From Alphaproteobacteria bacterium (GTDB lineage: Bacteria; Pseudomonadota; Alphaproteobacteria; UBA6615): a stretch of 64,000 bases of DNA. Shown piece after piece: positions 17,412 through 25,061 of this stretch. Position 1 is the first letter of the stretch; each line of letters starts with the position of its first letter. Location of the stretch: contig JBDXCV010000003.1 of NCBI GenBank assembly GCA_039980135.1, positions 186,001-250,000 of the forward strand, written 5' to 3'. The translations under genes were made by a program, and so were the position numbers. A model generated the notes under the pieces. That model did no database searches. It saw only the letters and a list, made by a program, of their open reading frames with translations, and was not told the DNA's origin.

Positions 17412-18034
17412 GTGACACAGACAGAAACGAAACCGAGGCCGACGACGCCCGCTGGGCGGAGAAGAAGCGCAAGCAGAAGGCCGCCCGCGACCGCATGCTT
17501 GCAACGAAGACCCGCGAGAAAGGGCTGCTGATGGTCCACACCGGCAAGGGCAAGGGCAAAACCACGGCGGCCATGGGGCTCGCCATGCGCGCGCTCGGCA
17601 ACGGTATGAAAGTGGGCATCGTCCAGTTCGTGAAGGGCAAGTGGGAGACCGGCGAACGGGAAATCTTCGAACATTTCCCGGACCGGGTGACGATCCGGGT
17701 CATGGGCGAGGGGTTCTCGTGGGATTCACAGGACCGGCAACGGGATATCGCCGCCGCCGAGGCCGCCTGGGAGATGGCGAAGGAGATGATCGCCGACCCC
17801 CAATACGGGCTGGTGGTGCTCGATGAGATGAACATCCCGCTCCGCTATGACCATCTGGATATCAACGACGTGGTCGCCGGGCTCCTGGCCAAGCAACCCG
17901 ACATGCATGTCGTCGTGACCGGGAGGAATGCCAAACCCGAACTGATCGAGGCCGCCGACATGGTCACGGACATGACCATGGTGAAGCACCATTTCCGCGA
18001 CGACGTGAAGGCACAAAAGGGCATCGAGTTCTGA
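17408..18034 (+). CDS. cobO: Cob(I)yrinic acid a,c-diamide adenosyltransferase
   Basis: Adds the upper adenosyl ligand to reduced corrinoids (CobA/CobO/BtuR family). The 208-residue protein begins with a Lys/Arg-rich helix typical of CobO, then the P-loop TGKGKGKTTAAMGLAMRALG at 45-64, QFVKGKWETGERE, VLDEMNIPLRYDHLD around residue 138, VVVTGRNAKPELIEAADMVT, and a short C-terminus ending KAQKGIEF. The ATG at 17408 overlaps the cobN stop (ATGA); a longer open frame to 17336 is inside cobN. It is in the riboswitch-led run cobU-cobW-cobN-cobO-cobQ. Confidence 0.95.
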   Translation: MSDTDRNETEADDARWAEKKRKQKAARDRMLATKTREKGLLMVHTGKGKGKTTAAMGLAMRALGNGMKVGIVQFVKGKWETGEREIFEHFPDRVTIRVMGEGFSWDSQDRQRDIAAAEAAWEMAKEMIADPQYGLVVLDEMNIPLRYDHLDINDVVAGLLAKQPDMHVVVTGRNAKPELIEAADMVTDMTMVKHHFRDDVKAQKGIEF

Positions 18035-18047
18035 GAAACACCTGCCC

Positions 18048-19559
18048 ATGACGCCCGCTTCGAAAACACCGGCCATCATGTTCCAGGGCACCGGCTCGGA
18101 CGTCGGCAAATCGCTGATCGTTGCCGGGCTGTCACGGTTATTCGCGCGGCAGGGCCTCGCGGTGCGGCCTTTCAAACCCCAGAACATGTCCAACAACGCG
18201 GCACCGGCCATTTCGCATGAGGCGGGCTGGGGCGAAATCGGCCGCGCCCAGGCGCTGCAGGCGCGCGCCGCCGGACTCACCCCCCATACCGACATGAACC
18301 CGGTCCTGCTCAAGCCGCAAACCGATGTCGGCGCCCAGCTGGTCGTGAACGGCCGCGTCCGGGGCAACGCCGACGCGCGGGCCTACCACGCGCTCAAGCC
18401 GTCGCTGCTGCCCGACGTGCTCGACGCCTATAACCGGCTGGCTGACGGCGCCGATCTGATGCTGATCGAGGGGGCGGGAAGCCCGGCCGAGGTGAACCTG
18501 CGCGCCGGCGACATCGCCAATATGGGTTTCGCGGAAGCCGCCGACGTGCCGGTGGTTCTGGTTGGTGACATCGAACGCGGCGGGGTCATCGCCGCACTCG
18601 TCGGCACCTGCGAGTTGCTGCCGGCCGAAGAACGCGCGCGGCTCGCGGGCTACATCGTCAACCGGTTTCGCGGCGACCCGAGCCTGTTCGACGACGCGTT
18701 GCCGATCATCCACGCCCGGACCGAAATGAATTCGCTCGGAATTCTGCCCTGGCTCGACAGCGCCCGCGACCTGCCGGCGGAAGACACCGCATCGCTGACC
18801 GCGCGGTATGACGGGGCCGGCTGGACGGCCGCCGAAATCCGCATCGCGGTGCCCCGACTGCCGCGGATCTCCAATTTCGACGACCTCGATCCCCTGGCGT
18901 CCGAGCCGGATGTGGCATTACGGCTGGTGGAGCCCGGCGACACGCTGCCGACCGATGCCGATCTCGTCCTGCTCTGCGGTTCGAAATCGACTCGCGCGGA
19001 TATGGCGGCACTGCGCGAAAATGGCTGGGCCGACCAGATCGGTGCGGCTGCCCGGCGCGGCGCACATGTCGTGGGGATCTGCGGCGGCTACCAGATGCTG
19101 GGGCATACCATCGCGGACCCGAAGGGCATCGAGGGCCCGCCCGGCAAGACGGCAGGGCTCGGCCTGCTGGAAATCGAAACGGTCATCGCGGAAGAAAAGG
19201 TACTGGCACCCGTATCCGGGACTTCGTCCATGACGGGCGATGCGGTCACCGGGTTCGAGATGCATATGGGCGCCACGACGGGGCCCGACACGGCGCGGCC
19301 AATGCTGATGATCGACGACCGAAATATCCGCCGCCCCGACGGTGCCGGCAGCGAAGACCAGCGCATCGCCGGGACCTATGTGCATGGTGTTTTCGCTGCG
19401 GACGGCTTCCGCCTGAATTTTCTCAAAAGCCTCTACCCCGCGCGAAACAAGGCATTTTCATCGAACCGGCATATAGACATTGCGCTCGACCGCCTGGCGG
19501 ACCACATAGAAGAGCATATTGATACCGCGCGAATACTGGAGATCGCGCGACGCACCTGA
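18048..19559 (+). CDS. cobQ: Cobyric acid synthase
   Basis: Glutamine-dependent amidation of four peripheral carboxylates of adenosylcobyrinic acid a,c-diamide. The 503-residue protein has an N-terminal dethiobiotin-synthetase-like ATPase domain with GTGSDVGKS at 14-22, RPFKPQNMSNNAAP and EGAGSPAEVNL (~145). Its C-terminal class I-like glutaminase domain has nucleophile Cys in GICGGYQMLG (~344), FEMHMGATTG and the catalytic His in GTYVHGVFAADGF (~445). It follows cobO by 13 bases and is the last cobalamin gene of the riboswitch-led run. Confidence 0.96.
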   Translation: MTPASKTPAIMFQGTGSDVGKSLIVAGLSRLFARQGLAVRPFKPQNMSNNAAPAISHEAGWGEIGRAQALQARAAGLTPHTDMNPVLLKPQTDVGAQLVVNGRVRGNADARAYHALKPSLLPDVLDAYNRLADGADLMLIEGAGSPAEVNLRAGDIANMGFAEAADVPVVLVGDIERGGVIAALVGTCELLPAEERARLAGYIVNRFRGDPSLFDDALPIIHARTEMNSLGILPWLDSARDLPAEDTASLTARYDGAGWTAAEIRIAVPRLPRISNFDDLDPLASEPDVALRLVEPGDTLPTDADLVLLCGSKSTRADMAALRENGWADQIGAAARRGAHVVGICGGYQMLGHTIADPKGIEGPPGKTAGLGLLEIETVIAEEKVLAPVSGTSSMTGDAVTGFEMHMGATTGPDTARPMLMIDDRNIRRPDGAGSEDQRIAGTYVHGVFAADGFRLNFLKSLYPARNKAFSSNRHIDIALDRLADHIEEHIDTARILEIARRT

Positions 19560-19563
19560 TGCC

Positions 19564-20301
19564 ATGAAAGCGATGCGGATTATGCGTCAATTGAAGTCAG
19601 GACTGATGATTGCGGCGACGGCACTCCTGGTCGCAACATTTTCGACGCCGGCCTTCGCAGGCGCCATCCATAAGGATGTGCCCGAGAAGGTCGATCCGGA
19701 TAAACGCTATCTGATCTATCTCCACGGCGCCTGGCTGGAATCCCATGCCCTGTCGGAGCCCCACCCGAAACGCGGGCTCTACCAGTATGAAAAAATTCTC
19801 GCGGAACTGGCCGCACGGGATTTCGAAGTCATCTCGGAACTGCGCGTCGGCAAACCCAACCCGCGCAAATACACGCGAACCCGCGTGATTCCCCAGGTCA
19901 ATGCTCTGCTGGCAAAGGATGTCCCGCCAAACCGCATCACGGTCGTGGGATTTTCCAAGGGTGGGATGATGACCCTGGTTCTTTCGGCACAGGCGAAAAT
20001 GCCCGCACTGAACATCGTGAACCTCGCCGGATGCGGCAAGGGGCGCTTCCGCGCGGCCTATGACAGTTTTCTAAAGAATGATGCTGCAAAAATGCAGGGC
20101 CGCATGTTGTCCCTTTATGACCCGGCCGATCTTATCGCCGGCACATGCGCCGAAGCGGCCATGCTGGGCACGCGGCTGAAGATGACCGAAGAAGCGCTCA
20201 AGCCCGGCAAGGGGCATGGAACTTTCTACAGCCCGAATCCCGCCTGGCTCGACCGAATCGCCAGCTGGTCGGCTGCCGCCGGTAAGCCGAAAACGAACTA
20301 G
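19564..20301 (+). CDS. Exported alpha/beta-hydrolase-like protein
   Basis: A 245-residue protein with a signal peptide (basic start MKAMRIMRQLKSG, hydrophobic core LMIAATALLVATF, cleavage near TPAFAGA). The mature part looks like a small alpha/beta hydrolase: YLIYLHGAWLE gives the first strand and oxyanion region (~45), VVGFSKGGMMTLVL the G-x-S-x-G nucleophile elbow (~125), DPADLIAGTC a possible acid region (~190), and GHGTFYSP a possible catalytic His (~215). The substrate is unknown. The ATG at 19564 lies four bases after the cobQ stop; an upstream in-frame start at 19519 would overlap cobQ and lacks the signal-peptide logic. It probably shares the cobQ transcript, though nothing ties it chemically to cobalamin. 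Confidence 0.78.
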   Translation: MKAMRIMRQLKSGLMIAATALLVATFSTPAFAGAIHKDVPEKVDPDKRYLIYLHGAWLESHALSEPHPKRGLYQYEKILAELAARDFEVISELRVGKPNPRKYTRTRVIPQVNALLAKDVPPNRITVVGFSKGGMMTLVLSAQAKMPALNIVNLAGCGKGRFRAAYDSFLKNDAAKMQGRMLSLYDPADLIAGTCAEAAMLGTRLKMTEEALKPGKGHGTFYSPNPAWLDRIASWSAAAGKPKTN

Positions 20302-20314
20302 CCCGAGTGCTTCG

Positions 20315-21310
20315 TCACCGCAGAACCGCGGTGGCCAGCAGGGCGACAATCGCCGCCTCGAACAGGCACACCACGACAAACAGGTAAAGCGCGCGACGGA
20401 TCTCGGTGCTGCCGATCCGCGCGCCGAATTCCCCGCCGACCCAGGGCTCGTCCTCAACCACGCCGTCATAGCTGCGCGGCCCCGCCAGCGCGACCCCGAT
20501 GCCGCCCGCCATGGCCGCTTCGGGCCAACCCGCATTGGGTGAACGGTGCTTGCCGCCGTCGCGCGCCATCACCCGCAACGCCGAAACCGGACGGCCGCGG
20601 GGCACGAACAGGCTGGCGACCACGATCATCGCCGCCGCGATTCGCGCCGGCACATAGTTCATGACATCGTCGAGCCGCGCCGCGACCATGCCGAAGGCGC
20701 GATGACGGGGGGTGCGGTAGCCGATCATCGAATCCATCGTGTTGACGGTCTTGTAGACCAGCAGGCCCGGCAACCCGAGAAGCAGGTACCAGAAGACCGG
20801 CGCGACAACCCCGTCGGCAAAGTTCTCGGCCAGACTTTCGATAGATGCCCGGGCCACGGCGTGGGAATCAAGGTTTTTGGGGTCGCGGCCGACGATGCGC
20901 GCCACCGCTATCCGGGCACCTTCCAGCCCGTCACGGTCGAGCGCACGGGCGACGGCACGCACATGATCGAACAGACTCCGTTGCGCGATCAGAAGCGTGA
21001 TCGCGGCCAGCTCGATCACCCAACCATAGGCAAGCATGCGGGCGACGTCGGACAGGCCCCAGCCAATCGCGGCCGCGAGCACGACCATCAGCAACACGAC
21101 GAAGGCGCCCCGCCCGCGGCGCGCGGATTCGCTGCGCCGTTCGCGGTTAAGCCGCCGGTCCAACCAGCCGACCAGCCCACCGATGAGCGCGACCGGGTGG
21201 GGAATCACGCGAAATAACGGCCCGAACTCCCCGAAAACGGCATCGATCACGAGCGCCGCAAACAGGATGGCGGCGATCGAAAGACCCGCAATTTCTGGGT
21301 TCAGCAACAT
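20315..21310 (-). CDS. cbiB: Adenosylcobinamide-phosphate synthase
   Basis: Membrane enzyme (CbiB, CobD in aerobic nomenclature) that attaches (R)-1-amino-2-propanol or its phosphate to adenosylcobyric acid. The 331-residue protein shows the family stretches VIDAVFGEFGPLFRVIPHPV (~15), ARIVGRDPKNLDSHAVARAS (~137), SLAENFADGVVAPVFWYLL (~158), NTMDSMIGYRTPRHRAFG (~188), DDVMNYVPARIAA and KHRSPNAGWPEAAMAG (~250), with several membrane helices. The ATG at 21310 is preferred over an in-frame TTG at 21346. It is on the opposite strand to its neighbours: convergent with the exported hydrolase and divergent from cbiX, about 130 bases away. Confidence 0.95.
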   Translation of the reverse strand: MLLNPEIAGLSIAAILFAALVIDAVFGEFGPLFRVIPHPVALIGGLVGWLDRRLNRERRSESARRGRGAFVVLLMVVLAAAIGWGLSDVARMLAYGWVIELAAITLLIAQRSLFDHVRAVARALDRDGLEGARIAVARIVGRDPKNLDSHAVARASIESLAENFADGVVAPVFWYLLLGLPGLLVYKTVNTMDSMIGYRTPRHRAFGMVAARLDDVMNYVPARIAAAMIVVASLFVPRGRPVSALRVMARDGGKHRSPNAGWPEAAMAGGIGVALAGPRSYDGVVEDEPWVGGEFGARIGSTEIRRALYLFVVVCLFEAAIVALLATAVLR

Positions 21311-21439
21311 CGCGGCATCCTGCGAGCGCCGGCCGCGCCGGGTCAATCACGCGCCCGCCGCCACACCGGTTCGACAATTGCGGTTGTCCCCTTGGCCGGG
21401 CGGGGTCGGCATGGTCTATTGCGCATTCAGGAGCGATAT

Positions 21440-22459
21440 ATGTCCGATGATTTTGGAATAATGGTGTGCGGCCATGGCAGCCGCGACGAAGGTGCGGTGC
21501 GGGAGTTCGCCGTCGTCGCGGCGGCGCTGCGCGAACGCTTTTCCGACCGCGAGGTCGAACACGGTTTCCTCGAATTCGCGACACCTATCATCCGCGAGGG
21601 ACTCGACAAGCTGGTCGCGCGCGGGGTCACCCGCATCTTCGCGCTGCCCGGCATGCTGTTCGCCGCCGGCCATGCCAAGAACGACATCCCCTCGGTGCTG
21701 AACACCTACGCGGCGCAGAACCCGAATGTCGAAATCATCTACGGTCGCGAACTGGGCATCGACCTGAAGATGATCCGCGCCGCCGGGGACCGGGTGCAGG
21801 AAGCCATCGCACGGGCCGACGCCGAATTCGGTGAGGTGCCCATGGAAGAGACCATGCTCCTGACCGTCGGGCGCGGCGCCTCGGACCCGGACGCGAACTC
21901 GAATGTGGCAAAAGTCGCACGCATGCTGTGGGAGGGCCTGGGATTCGGCTGGGGCGAGACAGCCTATTCCGGGGTGACCTTCCCGCTCGTGCAACCGGGC
22001 CTGGAACACGCGGTGAAGCTGGGATACCGGCGGATCGTGATTTTTCCGTATTTCCTGTTCACCGGAATACTGGTCAACCGTATCTACGACCATACGGACA
22101 TGGTTGCCGCCAACCACCCCGACATCCAGTTCGTCAAGGCGCCCTATCTGAACGACCATCCCAAGGTACTCGAGACCTTCGCAGACCGGGTCGATGAGAT
22201 TCTCAACGGCGCAAACCTGATGAACTGCCAGATGTGCAAATACCGCGAACAGGTGCTGGGCTTCGAAGCCGAGGTGGGCCTGCCTCAGGAGAGCCACCAC
22301 CACCATGTCGAGGGGATCGGCACGGGGTCAGGCACGGCGCACACACATAATCACGGCCACGACCACGCAGATGGTCACGACCATACACACGCGCACCATC
22401 CCTATCCCCACGCCGACCATCCGCACGGACCGCGTACGCTGCCGCCGGAAGGCGACTGA
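21440..22459 (+). CDS. cbiX: Sirohydrochlorin cobaltochelatase, long CbiX type with His-rich tail
   Basis: Inserts cobalt into (siro)hydrochlorin at the start of the early-cobalt cobalamin route. The 339-residue protein has two CbiX repeats: VCGHGSRDEGAVREFAVVA at the N-terminus with active-site His, GMLFAAGHAKNDIPSVLN (second His, ~77), LLTVGRGASDPDANSNVAK (~140) and FPYFLFTGILVNRIYDH (~200). After these comes M261-N-C-Q-M-C266, the MxCxxC motif that binds a [4Fe-4S] cluster in long CbiX/SirB proteins, then a tail of about 45 residues with some 17 His, suited to metal storage or delivery. The ATG at 21440 follows AGGAG by six bases. It opens the plus-strand run cbiX-cobH-cobL-cobI-cbiG/cobJ. 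Confidence 0.92.
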   Translation: MSDDFGIMVCGHGSRDEGAVREFAVVAAALRERFSDREVEHGFLEFATPIIREGLDKLVARGVTRIFALPGMLFAAGHAKNDIPSVLNTYAAQNPNVEIIYGRELGIDLKMIRAAGDRVQEAIARADAEFGEVPMEETMLLTVGRGASDPDANSNVAKVARMLWEGLGFGWGETAYSGVTFPLVQPGLEHAVKLGYRRIVIFPYFLFTGILVNRIYDHTDMVAANHPDIQFVKAPYLNDHPKVLETFADRVDEILNGANLMNCQMCKYREQVLGFEAEVGLPQESHHHHVEGIGTGSGTAHTHNHGHDHADGHDHTHAHHPYPHADHPHGPRTLPPEGD

Positions 22460-22480
22460 CCTCAACCCCGTCATGCGCCG

Positions 22481-23119
22481 ATGAGCAACTCCGACTTCGA
22501 CTATCTGCGCGACCCCGACGCGATCTACGCGGCGTCGTTCGCCGCCATCGAACACACGGTCAACCTGACCGAAGTGGCGACGGGCCTGCACGACGTGGCG
22601 CTGCGGCTGGTTCACGCCGTCGGCGACCCGGACCTGATCGACGCGTTCACCGCCTCCGACGGCGCGGGTCAGGCCGGTCGGGCGGCCCTGCAAGCCGGCG
22701 CGCCGGTGCTGACGGATTCACGAATGCTCGCGGACGGGATCATCCGTTCCAGGCTTCCCGCGCAGAATCGCGTGATTTGCACGCTCGGTCTGGGCAGCGT
22801 CGCCGGCAACGCCAAACGCGCTGGCACAACCCGGTCCGCCGCTGCGGTCGAGCTCTGGGCACCCTTTCTCGGCGGCGCCGTCGTGGCCATCGGCAATGCG
22901 CCCACCGCGCTGTTCCGGCTCCTGGAGGGGCTCGCGCTCGGCTGGCCGAAACCGGCGCTGATCATCGGCCTGCCGGTCGGTTATATAGGCGCTGCCGAAT
23001 CCAAAGAGGCCCTCGTCGCGGCCGCACCCGCGCCGTTCATCACCCTGCGCGGCCGGCGCGGCGGAAGCCCCCTGGCGGCCGCGGCCGTCAACGCGTTGGC
23101 GAAAAGCATGAAACCATGA
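22481..23119 (+). CDS. cobH: Precorrin-8X methylmutase
   Basis: Moves the C11 methyl group to C12, turning (cobalt-)precorrin-8 into hydrogenobyrinic acid or cobyrinic acid. CobH and CbiC are the same family, so cobalt state cannot be told. The 212 residues show LRLVHAVGDPDLIDAF with the catalytic-region His (~45), GAPVLTDSRMLADGI, RSAAAVELWAPFLGGAVVAI, NAPTALFRLLEGL and GLPVGYIGAAESKEAL (~165), all conserved in the family. It starts 21 bases after cbiX and overlaps cobL by four bases (ATGA). Confidence 0.95.
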   Translation: MSNSDFDYLRDPDAIYAASFAAIEHTVNLTEVATGLHDVALRLVHAVGDPDLIDAFTASDGAGQAGRAALQAGAPVLTDSRMLADGIIRSRLPAQNRVICTLGLGSVAGNAKRAGTTRSAAAVELWAPFLGGAVVAIGNAPTALFRLLEGLALGWPKPALIIGLPVGYIGAAESKEALVAAAPAPFITLRGRRGGSPLAAAAVNALAKSMKP

Positions 23120-24339
23120 CTGCCTGGCTCAACATCGTGGGGGTCGGTGCGGATGGCCTGTCCGGTCTGCCCGCCGCATCACAAACCCTGGTCGATACCG
23201 CCGAGCTGATCGTCGGCGGCGATCGCCATCTCGGGATGGTGGGAAACAGTTCGGCGCGAAAAATCGCCTGGGAGTTTCCCCTCGACGGGCTGGTGCAGGA
23301 GATCACCTCGGCGCGGGATAGCCGGGTGGTGGTTCTCGCGACAGGCGACCCCATGGCATTCGGGATCGGGTCCACACTGGCGCGGCATTTCAGCCCCGAC
23401 GACATGACCATCCTGCCCGCGCCCGGGGCATTCAGTCTCGCCGCCGCCCGCATGGCCTGGCCGCTACATGGTTGCACCTGCCTGACCCTGCACGGCCGGC
23501 CGCTGGACCTTCTGAACTATCATCTGCATCCGGGGCGCCGTCTCCTGGTCCTCAGCCACGACGGCACGACGCCCCGGAACATCGCCGGCCTGCTGCGCGC
23601 GGCCGGGTTCGGGGCGAGCCGCATGACGGTGCTCGAGAATATGGGCGGCGACAACGAGAACCGCCTCGATTCCAACGCCGATGACTGGGCCGTGGCGCAG
23701 GTACAGGATCTCAACACCGTGGCCATCGCCTGCGTCGCCGCAGCGGACGCGCGCATTTCCCCGCACGTCCCGGGCTTGCCCGACGAGGCCTTCGTCCATG
23801 ACGGCCAGCTCACCAAGCGGGTCGTCCGCGCCGCAACCGTCGCGGCCCTCGCGCCCTTGCCGGGCCAGACCCTTTGGGACCTTGGGGCGGGATGCGCCTC
23901 CGTCGCCATCGAGTGGCTGCGCGCCGCCCAGGATGTCCAGGGCCAGGGTGCCAAAGCCATCGCCGTCGAGCGCGACGCGGGACGCCGTGCCATGGCGGCG
24001 CAGAATGCCGCGCAGCTCGGCACGCCTTTCCTCGAGATTGTCGATGGCGATTGGGCAACGGCGATACCGGCGCTGGCCGACCCGGACTCGGTCTTCATCG
24101 GCGGCGGCCTGTCGGGCGACAAAGATCTGGTCGACACGATCTGGAGTCGCCTGCGGTCCGGCGGCAACCTTGTGGCCAACGTGGTGACGCTCGAAGGCGA
24201 ACGCGCGGTCCTCGAGGCGCAGGCGAAATATGGCGGTGAGCTGACGCGGATCGCGATCAGCCATGCCGACCCGGTCGGCGGCCGGACCGGCTGGCGCCCG
24301 GCGATGCCGGTCACCCAGTGGAGCGTCGTAAAACCATGA
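23116..24339 (+). CDS. cobL: Precorrin-6Y C5,15-methyltransferase (decarboxylating), CbiE-CbiT fusion
   Basis: Methylates C5 and C15 and removes the acetate carboxyl at C12. The 407-residue protein is the usual fusion: an N-terminal CbiE-like tetrapyrrole methylase (~1-200; IVGVGADGLSGLPAASQTLV, VVVLATGDPMAFGIGSTLA, PAPGAFSLAAARMAWPL) and a C-terminal CbiT-like Rossmann methyltransferase (~215-407; LTKRVVRAATVAAL, SAM-binding DLGAGCASVAIEWL at ~254, FIGGGLSGDKDLVDTIW). The start ATG 23116 overlaps the cobH stop (ATGA), and its end overlaps cobI (ATGA). A longer frame to 22777 is inside cobH. Confidence 0.95.
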   Translation: MTAWLNIVGVGADGLSGLPAASQTLVDTAELIVGGDRHLGMVGNSSARKIAWEFPLDGLVQEITSARDSRVVVLATGDPMAFGIGSTLARHFSPDDMTILPAPGAFSLAAARMAWPLHGCTCLTLHGRPLDLLNYHLHPGRRLLVLSHDGTTPRNIAGLLRAAGFGASRMTVLENMGGDNENRLDSNADDWAVAQVQDLNTVAIACVAAADARISPHVPGLPDEAFVHDGQLTKRVVRAATVAALAPLPGQTLWDLGAGCASVAIEWLRAAQDVQGQGAKAIAVERDAGRRAMAAQNAAQLGTPFLEIVDGDWATAIPALADPDSVFIGGGLSGDKDLVDTIWSRLRSGGNLVANVVTLEGERAVLEAQAKYGGELTRIAISHADPVGGRTGWRPAMPVTQWSVVKP

Positions 24340-25061
24340 CCGTGACGCGCACGGCGCCGACCGGTACCGTCATCGGCATCGGCGTCGGCCCCGGCGACCC
24401 CGAACTGATTACCGTCAAGGGCGCCCGTCTGCTTTCCGAGACGATGGTCGTTGCCTATCCCGCACCGGAAACAGGCGACAGCCTGGCCCGCGCCATCGCC
24501 GCACCCCATCTGCACCACGGCGCGACGGAGATTGCGATCCGGATGCCGCTGTCCGCCAACCGTTTCCCGGTGGAGGCCGTCTATGACCGGGCGGCGGAAG
24601 AGATCGGGGGCCACCTCGCCCGCGGCGAAAATGTCGCGGTCCTGTGCGAGGGTGACCCCTTCTTCTATGGTTCCTTCATGTATTTGTTCGCGCGGCTGGC
24701 CGAGGACTGGCCGGTCGATGTGGTACCCGGCGTGTCGTCCCTGACGGCATGCGCCGCGGTCACCGGCACGCCGCTCGCGGCCCTGACCGACGTGCTCACC
24801 GTCCTGCCGGCTCCCCTGCCCGACGACACGCTACGTGTAAGGCTGGCCGATACGGATGCGGCGGCGATCATCAAGGTCGGACGGCATCTGCCTCGTATTC
24901 GTGCCCTCCTCGACGAACTCGGCCTCGCGAACCGCGCGCAGTATGTCGAGCACGCGACGATGGACCGCCAGGTCATCAGTTCTCTCGAGGCCGTTCCGAG
25001 GACCGCCGCGCCCTATTTCTCGATGATCCTGGTCCACAAGCGCGGTACGGCCTGGTCATGA
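24336..25061 (+). CDS. cobI: Precorrin-2 C20-methyltransferase
   Basis: SAM-dependent tetrapyrrole methylase of the CobI/CbiL group. The 241 residues contain the first-loop motif GIGVGPGDPELITVKGARLL (~12-31), the product-family stretch VAVLCEGDPFFYGSFMYLF (~103), VPGVSSLTACAA (~130) and AIIKVGRHLPRIRALLDELG (~177). CobI and CbiL differ in whether cobalt is already present and cannot be separated by eye. It overlaps cobL at its start and the cbiG-cobJ fusion at its end, both by ATGA, so the run is one transcript. Confidence 0.94.
   Translation: MTVTRTAPTGTVIGIGVGPGDPELITVKGARLLSETMVVAYPAPETGDSLARAIAAPHLHHGATEIAIRMPLSANRFPVEAVYDRAAEEIGGHLARGENVAVLCEGDPFFYGSFMYLFARLAEDWPVDVVPGVSSLTACAAVTGTPLAALTDVLTVLPAPLPDDTLRVRLADTDAAAIIKVGRHLPRIRALLDELGLANRAQYVEHATMDRQVISSLEAVPRTAAPYFSMILVHKRGTAWS

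Noticed and set aside
22286-22430. His-rich repeat tract in cbiX as a separate repeat element
   Set aside because: It is coding sequence for the His-rich tail of CbiX, not a DNA repeat family.
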